A stretch of DNA of 64,000 nucleotides from Bacillus rubiinfantis (GCA_000752035.1 CCFE01000025.1:35001-99000), one strand, 5' to 3'. Counted from the stretch's first letter, positions 53,334 through 63,151 are shown. Program-made: numbers and translations. The notes: generated by a model not told the origin, from the sequence alone.

Positions 53334-54509
53334 CTACTGATTATTTTCCATATATTGTAACGTGGCGTTACCAAGAACTTGGGCAGCTGTTAGTAAGGCT
53401 CTCTCATCAAAATCAAATTTGGGATGATGATGTGGATAGCTCTCTCGGCCAGGAATGGCTGCCCCCGTATAGAAAAAGGTCCCCTTAACATGCTGCAAAT
53501 AGTATGCGAAATCTTCACCGCCCATTTGTGGCGAATACTCTTGTACAGATGTAACTGATGGAGCAAGATTGGCAATCTTGGCAATAAACTCAGTTTCCGC
53601 TTGATGGTTTACCAATGCTGGGTAACCTCTTGTGTATGTATAGGTATAATCAGCATCAGCGGCAAGACATGTCCCTCTAATGACACGTTCAATCTCATTT
53701 TCAATATGCTGCCGCACCTCTTCTTTAAACGTGCGGACAGTTCCGCCAAGCGTAACGGAATCGGCAATGATGTTGAAGGGATTCTTCCCTTCAATAGAAC
53801 AAATCGAAACAACTGCTGAATCCAGCGCACTTACCCTGCGACTCACTATTTGCTGCATATTCACAATCAGCTGGCCAGCAATCGCAATGCTGTCCTTTGT
53901 TAATTCTGGTGTAGAACCATGTCCGCCATATCCTTGTATTTTAATAACAAACCGGTCAGGCGCGGCCATAAATTCTCCCGAGCGGTAACCAATTTCGCCA
54001 AGCGGACAAGTAGCCCATAGATGTGTTCCAAAAATGACATCGACACCTTCAAGACAGCCATCCTCTATCATCGCGATTGCTCCTCCAGGCGGAAGTTCTT
54101 CGGCATGCTGATGGATGAAAACTACATTTCCTGGCAAATCTCCTTTTATTGTATTAAGTGCTTTCGCAAGTCCAAGTAATGCTGCAGTGTGGCCATCATG
54201 CCCGCAAGCATGCATTGCTCCATCCACTTTTGACTTATACTCGAAGTCATTTTCCTCCTGAATTGGCAATGCGTCAAAATCAGCACGTAAGGCAACGGTT
54301 GGACCCGGTCTTCCGCCTTTCAGTGTTGCAACCACGCCACGTCCACCTACTTCAGTACGAACTTCATGCCCTAATTTTTCATGGAAAGCCGCAATAAATT
54401 TTGGCGTATCAACTTCTTCAAACGACAATTCCGGGTATTGATGTAAATGCCGCCTTATCGCAACCATCTCATCAAAACCTTCCTCTATAAAACGGAATAA
54501 TTGTTCCAT
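53334..54509 (-). CDS. M20-family amidohydrolase
   Basis: 391 residues. Peptidase M20D-type fold. Metal-binding residues include the HACGHDGH cluster, HQHAEE and the late HHHPKFDF, and GGHGSTPE belongs to the lid domain. Relatives are hippurate, N-acyl-amino-acid or N-acetyl-cysteine deacylases; the substrate here is unknown. The ATG at 54509 has GGGAGGTAGAG upstream; the frame is open 13 codons further. The terminator of this gene was not found before the dab leader promoter. Confidence 0.88.
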   Translation of the reverse strand: MEQLFRFIEEGFDEMVAIRRHLHQYPELSFEEVDTPKFIAAFHEKLGHEVRTEVGGRGVVATLKGGRPGPTVALRADFDALPIQEENDFEYKSKVDGAMHACGHDGHTAALLGLAKALNTIKGDLPGNVVFIHQHAEELPPGGAIAMIEDGCLEGVDVIFGTHLWATCPLGEIGYRSGEFMAAPDRFVIKIQGYGGHGSTPELTKDSIAIAGQLIVNMQQIVSRRVSALDSAVVSICSIEGKNPFNIIADSVTLGGTVRTFKEEVRQHIENEIERVIRGTCLAADADYTYTYTRGYPALVNHQAETEFIAKIANLAPSVTSVQEYSPQMGGEDFAYYLQHVKGTFFYTGAAIPGRESYPHHHPKFDFDERALLTAAQVLGNATLQYMENNQ

Positions 54510-54634
54510 TCTCTCTACCTCCCAAGCATGCTCCATTTTTCCCTTCATTACCTATTTATGCCATTTATAAGCCTATATGTACATTATATGATTCGCCTTT
54601 ATTTCAAAACAAGTATAAATATTCTGAAAAACCC

Positions 54635-54660
54635 CAAAAAGCTCAGCCAGAAGACTGAGT
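54635..54660 (-). terminator. Terminator of fetAB
   Basis: CTCAG and CTGAG, short stem, followed by CTTTTTGGGGTTTTT on the minus strand. Weak stem but good placement. Confidence 0.55.
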
Positions 54661-54685
54661 ATATGGTTCAACCCCTTTTTCAAAG

Positions 54686-55444
54686 TTAGCCCACTTTCAT
54701 TTTCACCATCTGCATTCTTTTATTAAATAAAGTCGGATATGCCAAAAAACCGAGCATGATACTAGTGACAGCCGCAGTAGTTAACAACAGAAACAAAACC
54801 AGCAGTTGGAATTGTACGGCTTGAATTGGACTCGCACCAGCGATAATTTGCCCGCTCATCATTCCTGGCAATTGTACCAGTCCAATTGTTTTCTGACTTT
54901 CGATTGTCGGAATCATACTTGCCTTAATCGCTGCAATCAATTGTGAGTGAATCGCCTGTTTCGGTGTCCCCCCTAACGAAAGGATTAATTCTGTCTGATC
55001 TTGGTGCGCTTTTAATTCAGCACTAAAGCGATTCAAAAATAAAATCGATAGCACCATCGAGTTACCAATCATCATCCCGCTGATAGGAATGATATATTGT
55101 GCGGTGCGAGGTGTAATCCCAAACCCTAATAAAATTCCTTGGGTAATTAGCTCAATAAAGAGTAAAGTCAAAGCAATTTTCCAAGTAATCCCTTTAATCC
55201 CCACTCCTTTTTTTCGCGCATTTAAGGTGGCCGCAACAATCATAATCGCCACCATAAGCAAAATATAGAGGATACTTTCGGAATCAAATACAAAAGTGAG
55301 AATATAGCCAACAATAAATAATTGGATGATGGAACGGACTACGGCAACCGTCGTATCCTTTTCTAAGCCTAACTTAAAGGTTTTCGATAAAATAATTGGA
55401 ATCAGTACAAATACGAGTGAAAGTACCAATGCAATTGGCGTCAT
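54686..55444 (-). CDS. fetB: FetB-like metal exporter permease (UPF0014)
   Basis: 252 residues with about seven membrane helices. It matches the FetB/YbbM family, with ARKKGVGIKGITWK and QLPGMMSGQIIAGASPIQAVQ (a family motif on the cytosolic side). In E. coli FetAB exports iron and helps against peroxide. Its start overlaps fetA by four bases. Confidence 0.88.
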   Translation of the reverse strand: MTPIALVLSLVFVLIPIILSKTFKLGLEKDTTVAVVRSIIQLFIVGYILTFVFDSESILYILLMVAIMIVAATLNARKKGVGIKGITWKIALTLLFIELITQGILLGFGITPRTAQYIIPISGMMIGNSMVLSILFLNRFSAELKAHQDQTELILSLGGTPKQAIHSQLIAAIKASMIPTIESQKTIGLVQLPGMMSGQIIAGASPIQAVQFQLLVLFLLLTTAAVTSIMLGFLAYPTLFNKRMQMVKMKVG

Positions 55445-56160
55445 TGCAATTCCCCCTTCACAAATTGTCTGACTCTCTCCGTTCTAGGAGAACGCAGCAG
55501 CTCACTGCCACCGCTCTCAATGATCTCGCCTGCCATCATTACCCATGTATAGGTACCCACGGTTAAGGCCTGCTGCAAATTATGGGTAATCCAAACAATC
55601 GTCACATGATATTTTCTATTAATAGAAACAATTAACTCCTCTATCTCTTTCTGCGATACGAAATCTAATGAAGAGGTAATTTCATCAAGCAATAAAATTT
55701 GTGGACGATTCACAAGCGTTCGGGCAATTGAAACCTTTTGCCTTTGGCCCCCTGACAAATCGCGAATATCCTGCTGTAATAAATCCTCTGTTAAACCGAC
55801 ATCCTCTAATAAGGCCTTGGCCCTGTCCTTGGGGAGCTGTTGTCCCTGCAACTCAAGTGGCAAGGAAAGATTTTTGTAGACATTGCCATCTATCATTGGT
55901 GCACTTTGCAGGGCCATTCCCACTTTTCGCCGCAATTCTACGGGATCATATTCTTCAATTCGCCGCTCATATAGATACATTTCTCCCGACTGCGGTGACA
56001 GTAAACCATTACATAATTTTAACAGCGTCGTTTTCCCCGCCCCAGAGGGACCGACTAACGTAGTTATCTCCCCATCATAAAAGGAGCCGCTAATCTGTTT
56101 TAGAATCTCCTTGTGGTCGATTGTGTAGTTTACTTGCTTGAACTGGATTGCAGCTTTCAT
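55441..56160 (-). CDS. fetA: FetA-like ABC transporter ATPase
   Basis: 239 residues. Walker A GPSGAGKTT, signature LSGGQRQKVSIA, Walker B ILLLDEITSSLD. It drives FetB. The ATG at 56160 has GGAAGTGAAGGG before it; the open frame begins seven codons earlier at a TTG. No Fur or PerR box was seen at its promoter. Confidence 0.88.
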   Translation of the reverse strand: MKAAIQFKQVNYTIDHKEILKQISGSFYDGEITTLVGPSGAGKTTLLKLCNGLLSPQSGEMYLYERRIEEYDPVELRRKVGMALQSAPMIDGNVYKNLSLPLELQGQQLPKDRAKALLEDVGLTEDLLQQDIRDLSGGQRQKVSIARTLVNRPQILLLDEITSSLDFVSQKEIEELIVSINRKYHVTIVWITHNLQQALTVGTYTWVMMAGEIIESGGSELLRSPRTERVRQFVKGELQ

Positions 56161-56211
56161 CCCTTCACTTCCTTTTTTCAAAACAACTCTTGTTATTATC
56201 CCCTCCCTATC

Positions 56212-57654
56212 TTATCTGTATTGTTCACTTTTTCCAACTAGTCCGTCCGTTAGCTTTTTAGGCATTATCACCTCAAAAGTACTTCCCTTCCCTAGTTCAC
56301 TTTCTATTTGAATCGTTCCTTGATGTGCATTAACAATCCATTTGGCAATAGCAAGTCCAAGCCCATGTCCATTAATTGTCCGGGTGCGGGCTTTATCAGC
56401 CCGATAGAACCGTTCAAATATCCGGGTATAATCCTCTTTACGAATACCAATTCCTGTATCTTGAACAGCCATATATAAGTTTGACCCCCTTGATGAAAGC
56501 GTAAGTTTAACGCTACCGCCAACAGGTGTGTATTTAATTGCATTATCCAACAGAATATACAACAACTGTGATAATCGTTGGGAATCACCTATGACTGCGA
56601 GTGATGGCGGGACAGTCGATTCTATGTTCAGCTGTTTTTTTGCCGCCAGCGGCTGAAGTGATTCCAAAATGGTTTCAGTCAATGCGCTTACATCTACTTT
56701 CTCCTGCCGCAGCTCCAATGTGTTCGAATCAGAACGTGCCAGTGTCAGCAAATCGTTCACTAAACGGGCCATCCGCTTCACCTCTTGCCGCATGTTTGCC
56801 AAGAGTCTGCCTGAAAAGTCCTCTTTTTGCGGCGTGATCGTCATCTCAATTGCATCAATTGAGGATAAAAGTACACTAAGCGGTGTCCGCAATTCATGGG
56901 AAGCATCCGCAGTAAATTCCTGCTGCCGAACAAACGCCTTATTGATAGGCACCATAGCCTTCTTAGACATCTTCTGACTCATGAGAATAGCGAAACCGAA
57001 AAACACAAATCCAAGGATAATGAGAATGATGAGGACCCATTTAAAAAGTTGATAGGACAATGATATATCTTTTCCAATATACAGCTTACCAATTGTTTTT
57101 CCTTGATAATTGATGTAGTGGCTGGCAATCATCACATGAAGTTCACTAGACTTTGATGGATGATGAAATACTTTAGAATTGCCCCTGCCATTATGTTCCT
57201 CTAAGAGTTGAAGTTTTTCTACGTGAATACCTATTTCATCCTGTGACTGTTTGTTCAATTGACTAGCAATCGCTGAGCGGAGCCGTGGATCTTCCTCATT
57301 GCCAATGAGAATTTTGCCATTCGTATCTACGACATAATAGAAGGCTTGGTTGACTCCAGCAAACACTACTTCTTGATTAATCATACCTTGGAAATCACTT
57401 TTATTATTATCATGCAAGTATTTTTCTAGAAATGCAGCTTCTTGACTTACCAGCGTATTTAGCTCCCGCTCTTGACTTTTGATAATGGTTACATGCAAAA
57501 CAATATTAACAATAATAATAAACAGGGCTAGAAATAACATGAGTACACCGCTATAAATCCGAGTCAATTGACTCTGTGTGGAGCTAAATACATCTTTGTG
57601 GTACTGACGTCTGTTGAAGCTTGAAAGTATCGAACGCAGACTAGTTATCGGCAA
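56212..57654 (-). CDS. Membrane sensor histidine kinase
   Basis: About 480 residues. Two membrane helices (near 35-60 and 215-240) flank an extracellular sensor domain of about 150 residues (PDC/Cache-like from its layout). HisKA follows with the phospho-His in DASHELRTPL, then HATPase with LDNAIKYTPVGG, DTGIGI and GHGLGLA. The start is tentative: TTG at 57654 has GGGGTGGG upstream and overlaps the regulator by 14 bases. It is coupled to the OmpR-type regulator. Confidence 0.88.
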   Translation of the reverse strand: MPITSLRSILSSFNRRQYHKDVFSSTQSQLTRIYSGVLMLFLALFIIIVNIVLHVTIIKSQERELNTLVSQEAAFLEKYLHDNNKSDFQGMINQEVVFAGVNQAFYYVVDTNGKILIGNEEDPRLRSAIASQLNKQSQDEIGIHVEKLQLLEEHNGRGNSKVFHHPSKSSELHVMIASHYINYQGKTIGKLYIGKDISLSYQLFKWVLIILIILGFVFFGFAILMSQKMSKKAMVPINKAFVRQQEFTADASHELRTPLSVLLSSIDAIEMTITPQKEDFSGRLLANMRQEVKRMARLVNDLLTLARSDSNTLELRQEKVDVSALTETILESLQPLAAKKQLNIESTVPPSLAVIGDSQRLSQLLYILLDNAIKYTPVGGSVKLTLSSRGSNLYMAVQDTGIGIRKEDYTRIFERFYRADKARTRTINGHGLGLAIAKWIVNAHQGTIQIESELGKGSTFEVIMPKKLTDGLVGKSEQYR

Positions 57655-58318
57655 GCTTATAACCCACCCCTCTGATGCTTTGCAGTAAGTCTTGTTTTCC
57701 CCAGATTGCAAGTTTTTTTCTAAGCAGCTTGACTGTTGCATCTATCGTTTTTGTCGTGACATCAGCATCATATCCCCAGATTCGTTCCAAAATGACCTCT
57801 CGCGGCAGCACTTGTCCAATATTTCTCACAAGCAAATCTAATAGTTGAAATTCTCGAGGGCTAAGGAGAATTTCCTGATGCCCTTGACGAATGACGTGAC
57901 TAAGCCGATTTAAATATAACTCACTTATCTGGACTTCTTCTTCGACGATTGGTGCATAATTGCGCCGGGAAAGGGCGCGCAGACGAGCCAGCAACTCATC
58001 AATTTCAAACGGCTTAACAAGATAATCATCAGCCCCGGAATCCAGTCCAGCAATCCGGTCCTGAACCGTATCTTTTGCCGTTAACATGAGAATTGCCCCT
58101 GCATACCCCTCTTTCCGCAAGCGGCCGCACACTTCTACACCATCCCCATTCGGCATCATCCAATCCAAAATAACCACATCATAATGAGAGTTATTCGCGT
58201 AGTAATAGGCATCCTCACCTTCAACTACCCACTCCACATGGCAGTTTCCTTTTTTCTTAAGCATATATACCATTAGTTCTCCTAATCTATTATCGTCTTC
58301 AGCTAATAAGATATTCAT
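57641..58318 (-). CDS. OmpR-family response regulator
   Basis: 225 residues. Receiver domain at 1-118 with the phospho-Asp in VILDWMMPNGDG, the acidic pair AEDD and the Lys in DDYLVKPF. A winged-helix DNA-binding domain (about 125-225) ends with TIRGVGYKL-type RGVGYKLADN. A pair of 11-bp-spaced CTTAA repeats upstream suggests autoregulation. The ATG at 58318 has the better spacing to AGGAG; the ATG two codons earlier is possible. Confidence 0.93.
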   Translation of the reverse strand: MNILLAEDDNRLGELMVYMLKKKGNCHVEWVVEGEDAYYYANNSHYDVVILDWMMPNGDGVEVCGRLRKEGYAGAILMLTAKDTVQDRIAGLDSGADDYLVKPFEIDELLARLRALSRRNYAPIVEEEVQISELYLNRLSHVIRQGHQEILLSPREFQLLDLLVRNIGQVLPREVILERIWGYDADVTTKTIDATVKLLRKKLAIWGKQDLLQSIRGVGYKLADN

Positions 58319-58370
58319 GTTCATGAACTCCTTTAGGTATGTTCTATTGTACCCATCCTATTAGAAAAAG

Positions 58371-58387
58371 CTTAAGATTCACTTAAA
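58371..58387. promoter_or_regulatory. Direct repeat CTTAA-N6-CTTAA upstream of the response regulator
   Basis: CTTAAGATTCACTTAAA. The 11-bp period is what OmpR/PhoB-family dimers bind. The same pattern occurs upstream of the arylsulfotransferase gene at 60281. Confidence 0.55.
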
Positions 58388-58473
58388 ATGAGCTAAAGCT
58401 TCTATGAGACAATTTTCTATAGTAATTTTGAAAAACTGTTCCATTTGGTTGAATCGTCTTGTAGAATACCGAA

Positions 58474-58503
58474 ATAAAGAGCACTGGCCACAGTGCTCTT
58501 TTC
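58474..58503. terminator. Terminator after the arylsulfotransferase gene
   Basis: AAGAGCACTG and CAGTGCTCTT, perfect 10-bp stem with short T runs both ways. Confidence 0.85.
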
Positions 58504-58523
58504 ACGTTTCTTTACTTATAATA

Positions 58524-60233
58524 TTATTCATTTACTGCCCTCACACCGGAATTAATCCGGCTTGACTTCACTTCCGGATAGAGTGAGAGCCTTTCTGCCC
58601 GATAGGCCCAAGCTCCAGTTGGAAAATCAGATAATACTGCTTCAAATACTACACTTGCTTGATCTTGGTTATCGACTTCAACAATATGGCTCTCTTTCCC
58701 GAGTTTAACCCAGCCAAAGTTGACTAGTCGATTACCTGTATCCTCCATATACCTTGCACTGCCGATAATATTTGTGAAAAGCGCTTCACCTCGTTCAGCA
58801 CCATAGGTCCATACTCGTTCTGCTGTTTTTGTTTTCTCATTGATACGGTATTGAGCCGCAGCACTGTATTGTTTTGAGCGCGTATTATCTCCTCTCGTAA
58901 CGGTCACATTATTATCATATAGTAACAGGTCAATTGTCTCAGAATTGTTATCAGTTTCTGATTCTGAAAGAATAATAGGTGCATGCTGCCCTCCTGGGAA
59001 TTTGAAGTTGTCACCAATCCCTTTAATTAGATAGCGTTGATACTCTTCAGGCCAGCCTTCTTCATCTGATAAGATCCAGATAATTTCATTCGTTTTATAA
59101 TTTAATTTCATCACGGTATCCTGGTTTCTGCCGGAAATAATGATACTATCATCTTTCTCATCATAAGCAATAGAATTTTGATGGAACCAATCGATAAGTC
59201 CATCTTCTCTCGTTGTACTATTATAATTTTCATAAAATGATACAGGTAAGATATCTTTTAAATCAATTGTTTTGACAATTTTTCCAGTTTTTCGATCGAG
59301 CTCAATCATTGTATCTTCAATATATTTCCCACCACCGTCATTTACGGTTAGCAGCAGGTTCCCTGACGGCAATTCAATAGCATCATGGTGCACCATCGTT
59401 TTTTCGCTTCCCTCTGATTCAGCAACAGGATTTTTTTCGCTGATTGCGTATGCTTGATAGATTTTTCCGCTAAAATCCATTTCATACAAGCGGTTGTAGG
59501 CTTCTCCGCTATTAGTATCTTTACCTAAACATAACAAATGTCCATTATCTAGTAATTTAAAAACATGACTATTATAAATTGCACTATACCAACGAATATC
59601 ACCATTTGAATCAAAACCAATTGCGTATTTCGTGCTTGGAACGGCAAAGGTTAATCCATTTTCAACATTTTCCATTTTTTCCTTATCAATCTTTTCAATT
59701 GAAATTGTTGGCACAGCATCTGGCAGCTTGGCAGTTTTAATTTTTACAATTTTCGTCTTAACTTTTCCACCCTTTGAAGTGGCTGTTATTTTTACAATAT
59801 TCTCTTGGCCAGCGTACAACCCAAGAATAGACAATTGATGATGTTTAGAATATCCTTTAATAGTTTTATTGATATTTACATCTTTTTCCTTTCCTTTAAC
59901 GGTAAAGGAAATTTTCGCAGCGTCTTCTGTATCAAATATAACCACCGCCGAGAGTGGAGCATTGCCATATGGATTGACTTTAATATATGGATCATTCAAC
60001 GTACTTCCCGCACTATCTTTTAAAAATGACTCCTCTTTGTTTTTTTGTTCTTCTAATACTTTACTATCTATAGCCGTAGATATAGTCTTTTTGCTCTCTT
60101 CATTTTGTGGTGTAACTTTTAACGTTTTACGAACCTTTGCCATCACATGATCTGAAAATCCCGTCTCAACATACTGATATCCCAAAAATGCAACTAGGAA
60201 AACAGTTACGCAAATGAAAATTAATTTCTTCAT
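58524..60233 (-). CDS. Arylsulfotransferase (AssT/ASST family), membrane-anchored
   Basis: 569 residues. An N-terminal hydrophobic segment (1-22) works as anchor or signal, an Ig-like domain follows (about 80-170), then a beta-propeller. ASST enzymes move sulfate between aryl sulfates and phenols without PAPS, through a sulfo-histidine. Matching positions are H282 or H283 in HHDAIELP, H351 in FHQNSIAYD, R369 in SGRNQD and the catalytic-type H417 in GGQHAP. H351-R369 spacing equals that of E. coli H356-R374. It is next to a two-component system with shared upstream repeats. Confidence 0.82.
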   Translation of the reverse strand: MKKLIFICVTVFLVAFLGYQYVETGFSDHVMAKVRKTLKVTPQNEESKKTISTAIDSKVLEEQKNKEESFLKDSAGSTLNDPYIKVNPYGNAPLSAVVIFDTEDAAKISFTVKGKEKDVNINKTIKGYSKHHQLSILGLYAGQENIVKITATSKGGKVKTKIVKIKTAKLPDAVPTISIEKIDKEKMENVENGLTFAVPSTKYAIGFDSNGDIRWYSAIYNSHVFKLLDNGHLLCLGKDTNSGEAYNRLYEMDFSGKIYQAYAISEKNPVAESEGSEKTMVHHDAIELPSGNLLLTVNDGGGKYIEDTMIELDRKTGKIVKTIDLKDILPVSFYENYNSTTREDGLIDWFHQNSIAYDEKDDSIIISGRNQDTVMKLNYKTNEIIWILSDEEGWPEEYQRYLIKGIGDNFKFPGGQHAPIILSESETDNNSETIDLLLYDNNVTVTRGDNTRSKQYSAAAQYRINEKTKTAERVWTYGAERGEALFTNIIGSARYMEDTGNRLVNFGWVKLGKESHIVEVDNQDQASVVFEAVLSDFPTGAWAYRAERLSLYPEVKSSRINSGVRAVNE

Positions 60234-60280
60234 TCACACATTACACTCCCTTCTTAATAAAGCGAGCCTATCATTTTAAG

Positions 60281-60297
60281 CTTAAAAAAAACTTAAA
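60281..60297. promoter_or_regulatory. Direct repeat CTTAA-N6-CTTAA upstream of the arylsulfotransferase
   Basis: CTTAAAAAAAACTTAAA, same spacing and end bases as the site at 58371. It lies 48-64 bases before the ATG, where a -35 or activator site would be. AT-rich sequence weakens the case. Confidence 0.5.
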
Positions 60298-60341
60298 TTT
60301 TTTATTAATAAAGATAACAAGCCAATAGTTAGAAGAAAGGC

Positions 60342-60375
60342 AAAAAAGAACAAGACAGCTGTCCTGCTCTTTTTT
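60342..60375 (-). terminator. Terminator of the GGDEF gene
   Basis: AAAAAAGAGCAGGACAG pairs with CTGTCTTGTTCTTTTTT with two G-T pairs; it overlaps the stop codon and has T runs on both sides. Confidence 0.85.
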
Positions 60376-63151
60376 AGACTTTTATACTAGCATTAGCTTC
60401 ATAAGTACTTACACGATTTCTGCCCAATTTCTTTGAAGTGTACAGAGCTAAGTCCGCCATCCTAATCAACTCTTCGGGAGTGCTTGCAGGTGTTGGGATT
60501 ATTGTTGCGACCCCAAGACTGCTGGTCACGTACGGGCTGACAGTCGATAAGGAATGCGGGATATGCAGTGATTCGATAGCATCGCGAATTTTTTCTGCAA
60601 GCTTCGTGCCAATTGCTTGATTCGCCGCCGGTAAAATAATAACAAACTCTTCACCACCATAGCGACAGACAACATCGGATGAGCACTTAACAGTATCCTG
60701 CACCTTCTTGGCAACAGAGATTAAACAGGCATCACCTTCTAAGTGGCCATATGTATCATTATATTTTTTAAAATAATCAATATCAAACATAATCAGAGTT
60801 AGAGCTGAGGCGTTCCGAGCACAACGCTGCCACTCACGTCCCAGTGCTTCATCAAAAAAACGGCGATTATAAATCTTCGTTAACCCATCTAAGAATGACG
60901 CTTCTTTCAAGTGTTTTTCGACTTTCTTTTGCTCGGTAATATCTTTGAACTGCCATAAGAAGCCGTTAAATTGTTGATTTACAAAAATCGGTATTGCATC
61001 GCGACTCACTACACGGCCATCCTTTAACTCCCATTCCTCTCCTGAGACAATCTGCCGCTTAGCAATAATTTCCTCACTTCTTTGTTTATAGCGTTCTTCC
61101 TCAACAAAAATATCATTGCCTTCAAGGTGAGAATCGTACGGCTTAATCCCATAATACTCTTTAAAAATGGCCGGGAAGTGAAACATTTCAATAAATCTTT
61201 CGTTAATTAAGATTAATTTCCCTTCATTATCTTCGGCCAGGATTCCATACGGTAAGTGGGAAATTAATGCTTCAAGCCTAGCGGAGGTTTGTTTTACCTT
61301 TTCCTCCATCATGACCCTTTCGGTAATATTGCGAGCAACCATGACGATCTTATGAATCTCGCCATTCTCTTCAACTACAGGCTTGCCGCGCATTTCTAAA
61401 TGGAAACAGTCATCCCCTACATTCCAGCGCACATCCGCTTGCAGGCTTCCTTTATGGTTTATCATCTGCTGAAACTGGTTTACAAACCGCGCTCGGTCTT
61501 CCGGATGGAAATAACTAAGCGGATAAGTTCCTTCAAACTCGGATACCTTAATGTTCATCATGCTCTCATGGGATGGAGAAGCATAAAGAATCATCCCATC
61601 TGGCGCTAGCATAGAAACGAAATCAGACATGTTATCAGCAATAAGACGATATTTACTTTCACTCTCTTGAAGCAAGTTGGCATCACGATTGAGCTTAATA
61701 GCACCGCCAATACCAGCTGCTGCCGTTAATAGTATTGCCTCTTCATTTTTCCCCCAATGTCGCTCCTGCTCACAATCATCGAAACCAATAAACCCCCAAA
61801 ACTCGCCCGAGATAAATATTGGCATCACAAGCAGTGACTGTATCTCCTTCTTTTCTAAGAAAATTCGTTCAGCTTGCGGAAAAGTCGAAACGGTTCCTTG
61901 TAGAATTTGACCGGAAGATAACACTTCATACCATCTTGAAAATCCAGCGTGACCGTAAGAAATATTTTGTAATTCTGCTAGATCACCTTCTCCTAAGTGT
62001 TCTGCGCTAGTCCATTCATAGCGCTTGCTCATGAGCCACTCCTGTTGATCCTTATCCCACTGATTTTCAAAGATATAAACCCGATTAACAGCAACAGCAT
62101 TTCCTATCATTTCTAGCGACTGTTCAATAGCTGTAACGTGATTCTCATTGGTCAATAAACAATACATCGCTTCTGCAGTTCCGTTAAGCAGTCGCTCCTG
62201 TTTTTCAATCAGGGACTCAGCCTCTACTCTCTCGGTAATATCGCGACAAACAAACACCGCTCCTGTTTTCTCACCCATTTTATCCAGTAATACATTGCCA
62301 GCAGCCTCAAGCCAAATAAACTGGCCATTTCGATGGCGATAACGGAACACGCATTGTCCTGTTAGTATGGAATTACTCTGCGAACGTAAGGGTGAATATA
62401 GTTGTTTTAAATCACTTTCATGAATATTTCCAGAAAACGGCTGTAAGATAAGCTCTTCTGGCTCATAGCCCAAAATCTGTTTACAGGCAGGACTGATAAA
62501 CTGGATATGATGATGATGATCGATTTTCACCATAATATCTGTCATATGTTCGTACATCTGCCGCAATTGTTGCTCATTTTCCTGAAGCAATTTTTCACTA
62601 ACTTGCAACTGACTTTGCAGTTTTGTAACTCTCGTCAGTTCATCCATTAATTGCCTCCGAATCCCCTCTGAAAATCTCGTCTCATACATATTCAAAATAG
62701 CAAATAAACCAAAAAATAATAGAAAATAAAAAATGTCAAATGTTTCCCAATCGATATAGTATTGTTCCCCATTTACTAGCAAAAATATTGTAAAAATCAT
62801 CGCACAAGCCAGCGACGTCAGCAGAATATGTTTCCAATGACGATACAGAACACTAATAATCGGCGGAAGAATGAAAAAGAATAGATTAATATAGTTCGGT
62901 GCCATTAGATTTAAAATGATCAAGACAGTAATAAACAAGATAAAAGTAATATTCATAATAAGAATCGGGGATTTATTCTTCATTACTAAATAAGTAACAA
63001 ATACCATAGCAGGGATAGCTGCAAACGATAATATGATTGCGCTGACACCGGCACCGATGAACATATTTATCGGTATATCTACTAGTAAAAAAAGCCACAT
63101 TGCCCTCAGAAGCAGTAGATTACGCTCCTTGATAATTTGTACATCACTCAA
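60374..63151 (-). CDS. Membrane-bound PAS-GAF-PAS-PAS-GGDEF diguanylate cyclase
   Basis: 925 residues. About six membrane helices (10-155), PAS (about 195-315), GAF (about 325-490), PAS (about 500-620), PAS (about 630-745) and GGDEF (about 755-920). The active-site loop is RYGGEEF with FDIDYFKKYND for metal and substrate, so c-di-GMP synthesis is likely. The inhibitory I-site RxxD is CSSD here, so product inhibition should be weak. There is no EAL domain. GGGGGCGG precedes the ATG. Confidence 0.92.
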   Translation of the reverse strand: MSDVQIIKERNLLLLRAMWLFLLVDIPINMFIGAGVSAIILSFAAIPAMVFVTYLVMKNKSPILIMNITFILFITVLIILNLMAPNYINLFFFILPPIISVLYRHWKHILLTSLACAMIFTIFLLVNGEQYYIDWETFDIFYFLLFFGLFAILNMYETRFSEGIRRQLMDELTRVTKLQSQLQVSEKLLQENEQQLRQMYEHMTDIMVKIDHHHHIQFISPACKQILGYEPEELILQPFSGNIHESDLKQLYSPLRSQSNSILTGQCVFRYRHRNGQFIWLEAAGNVLLDKMGEKTGAVFVCRDITERVEAESLIEKQERLLNGTAEAMYCLLTNENHVTAIEQSLEMIGNAVAVNRVYIFENQWDKDQQEWLMSKRYEWTSAEHLGEGDLAELQNISYGHAGFSRWYEVLSSGQILQGTVSTFPQAERIFLEKKEIQSLLVMPIFISGEFWGFIGFDDCEQERHWGKNEEAILLTAAAGIGGAIKLNRDANLLQESESKYRLIADNMSDFVSMLAPDGMILYASPSHESMMNIKVSEFEGTYPLSYFHPEDRARFVNQFQQMINHKGSLQADVRWNVGDDCFHLEMRGKPVVEENGEIHKIVMVARNITERVMMEEKVKQTSARLEALISHLPYGILAEDNEGKLILINERFIEMFHFPAIFKEYYGIKPYDSHLEGNDIFVEEERYKQRSEEIIAKRQIVSGEEWELKDGRVVSRDAIPIFVNQQFNGFLWQFKDITEQKKVEKHLKEASFLDGLTKIYNRRFFDEALGREWQRCARNASALTLIMFDIDYFKKYNDTYGHLEGDACLISVAKKVQDTVKCSSDVVCRYGGEEFVIILPAANQAIGTKLAEKIRDAIESLHIPHSLSTVSPYVTSSLGVATIIPTPASTPEELIRMADLALYTSKKLGRNRVSTYEANASIKV

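Noticed and set aside
53267..53488. Plus-strand open frame of 73 codons crossing the dab promoter and the end of the amidohydrolase gene.
   Set aside because: It lies antisense to a well-supported gene, lacks a ribosome site and has no family-like features.
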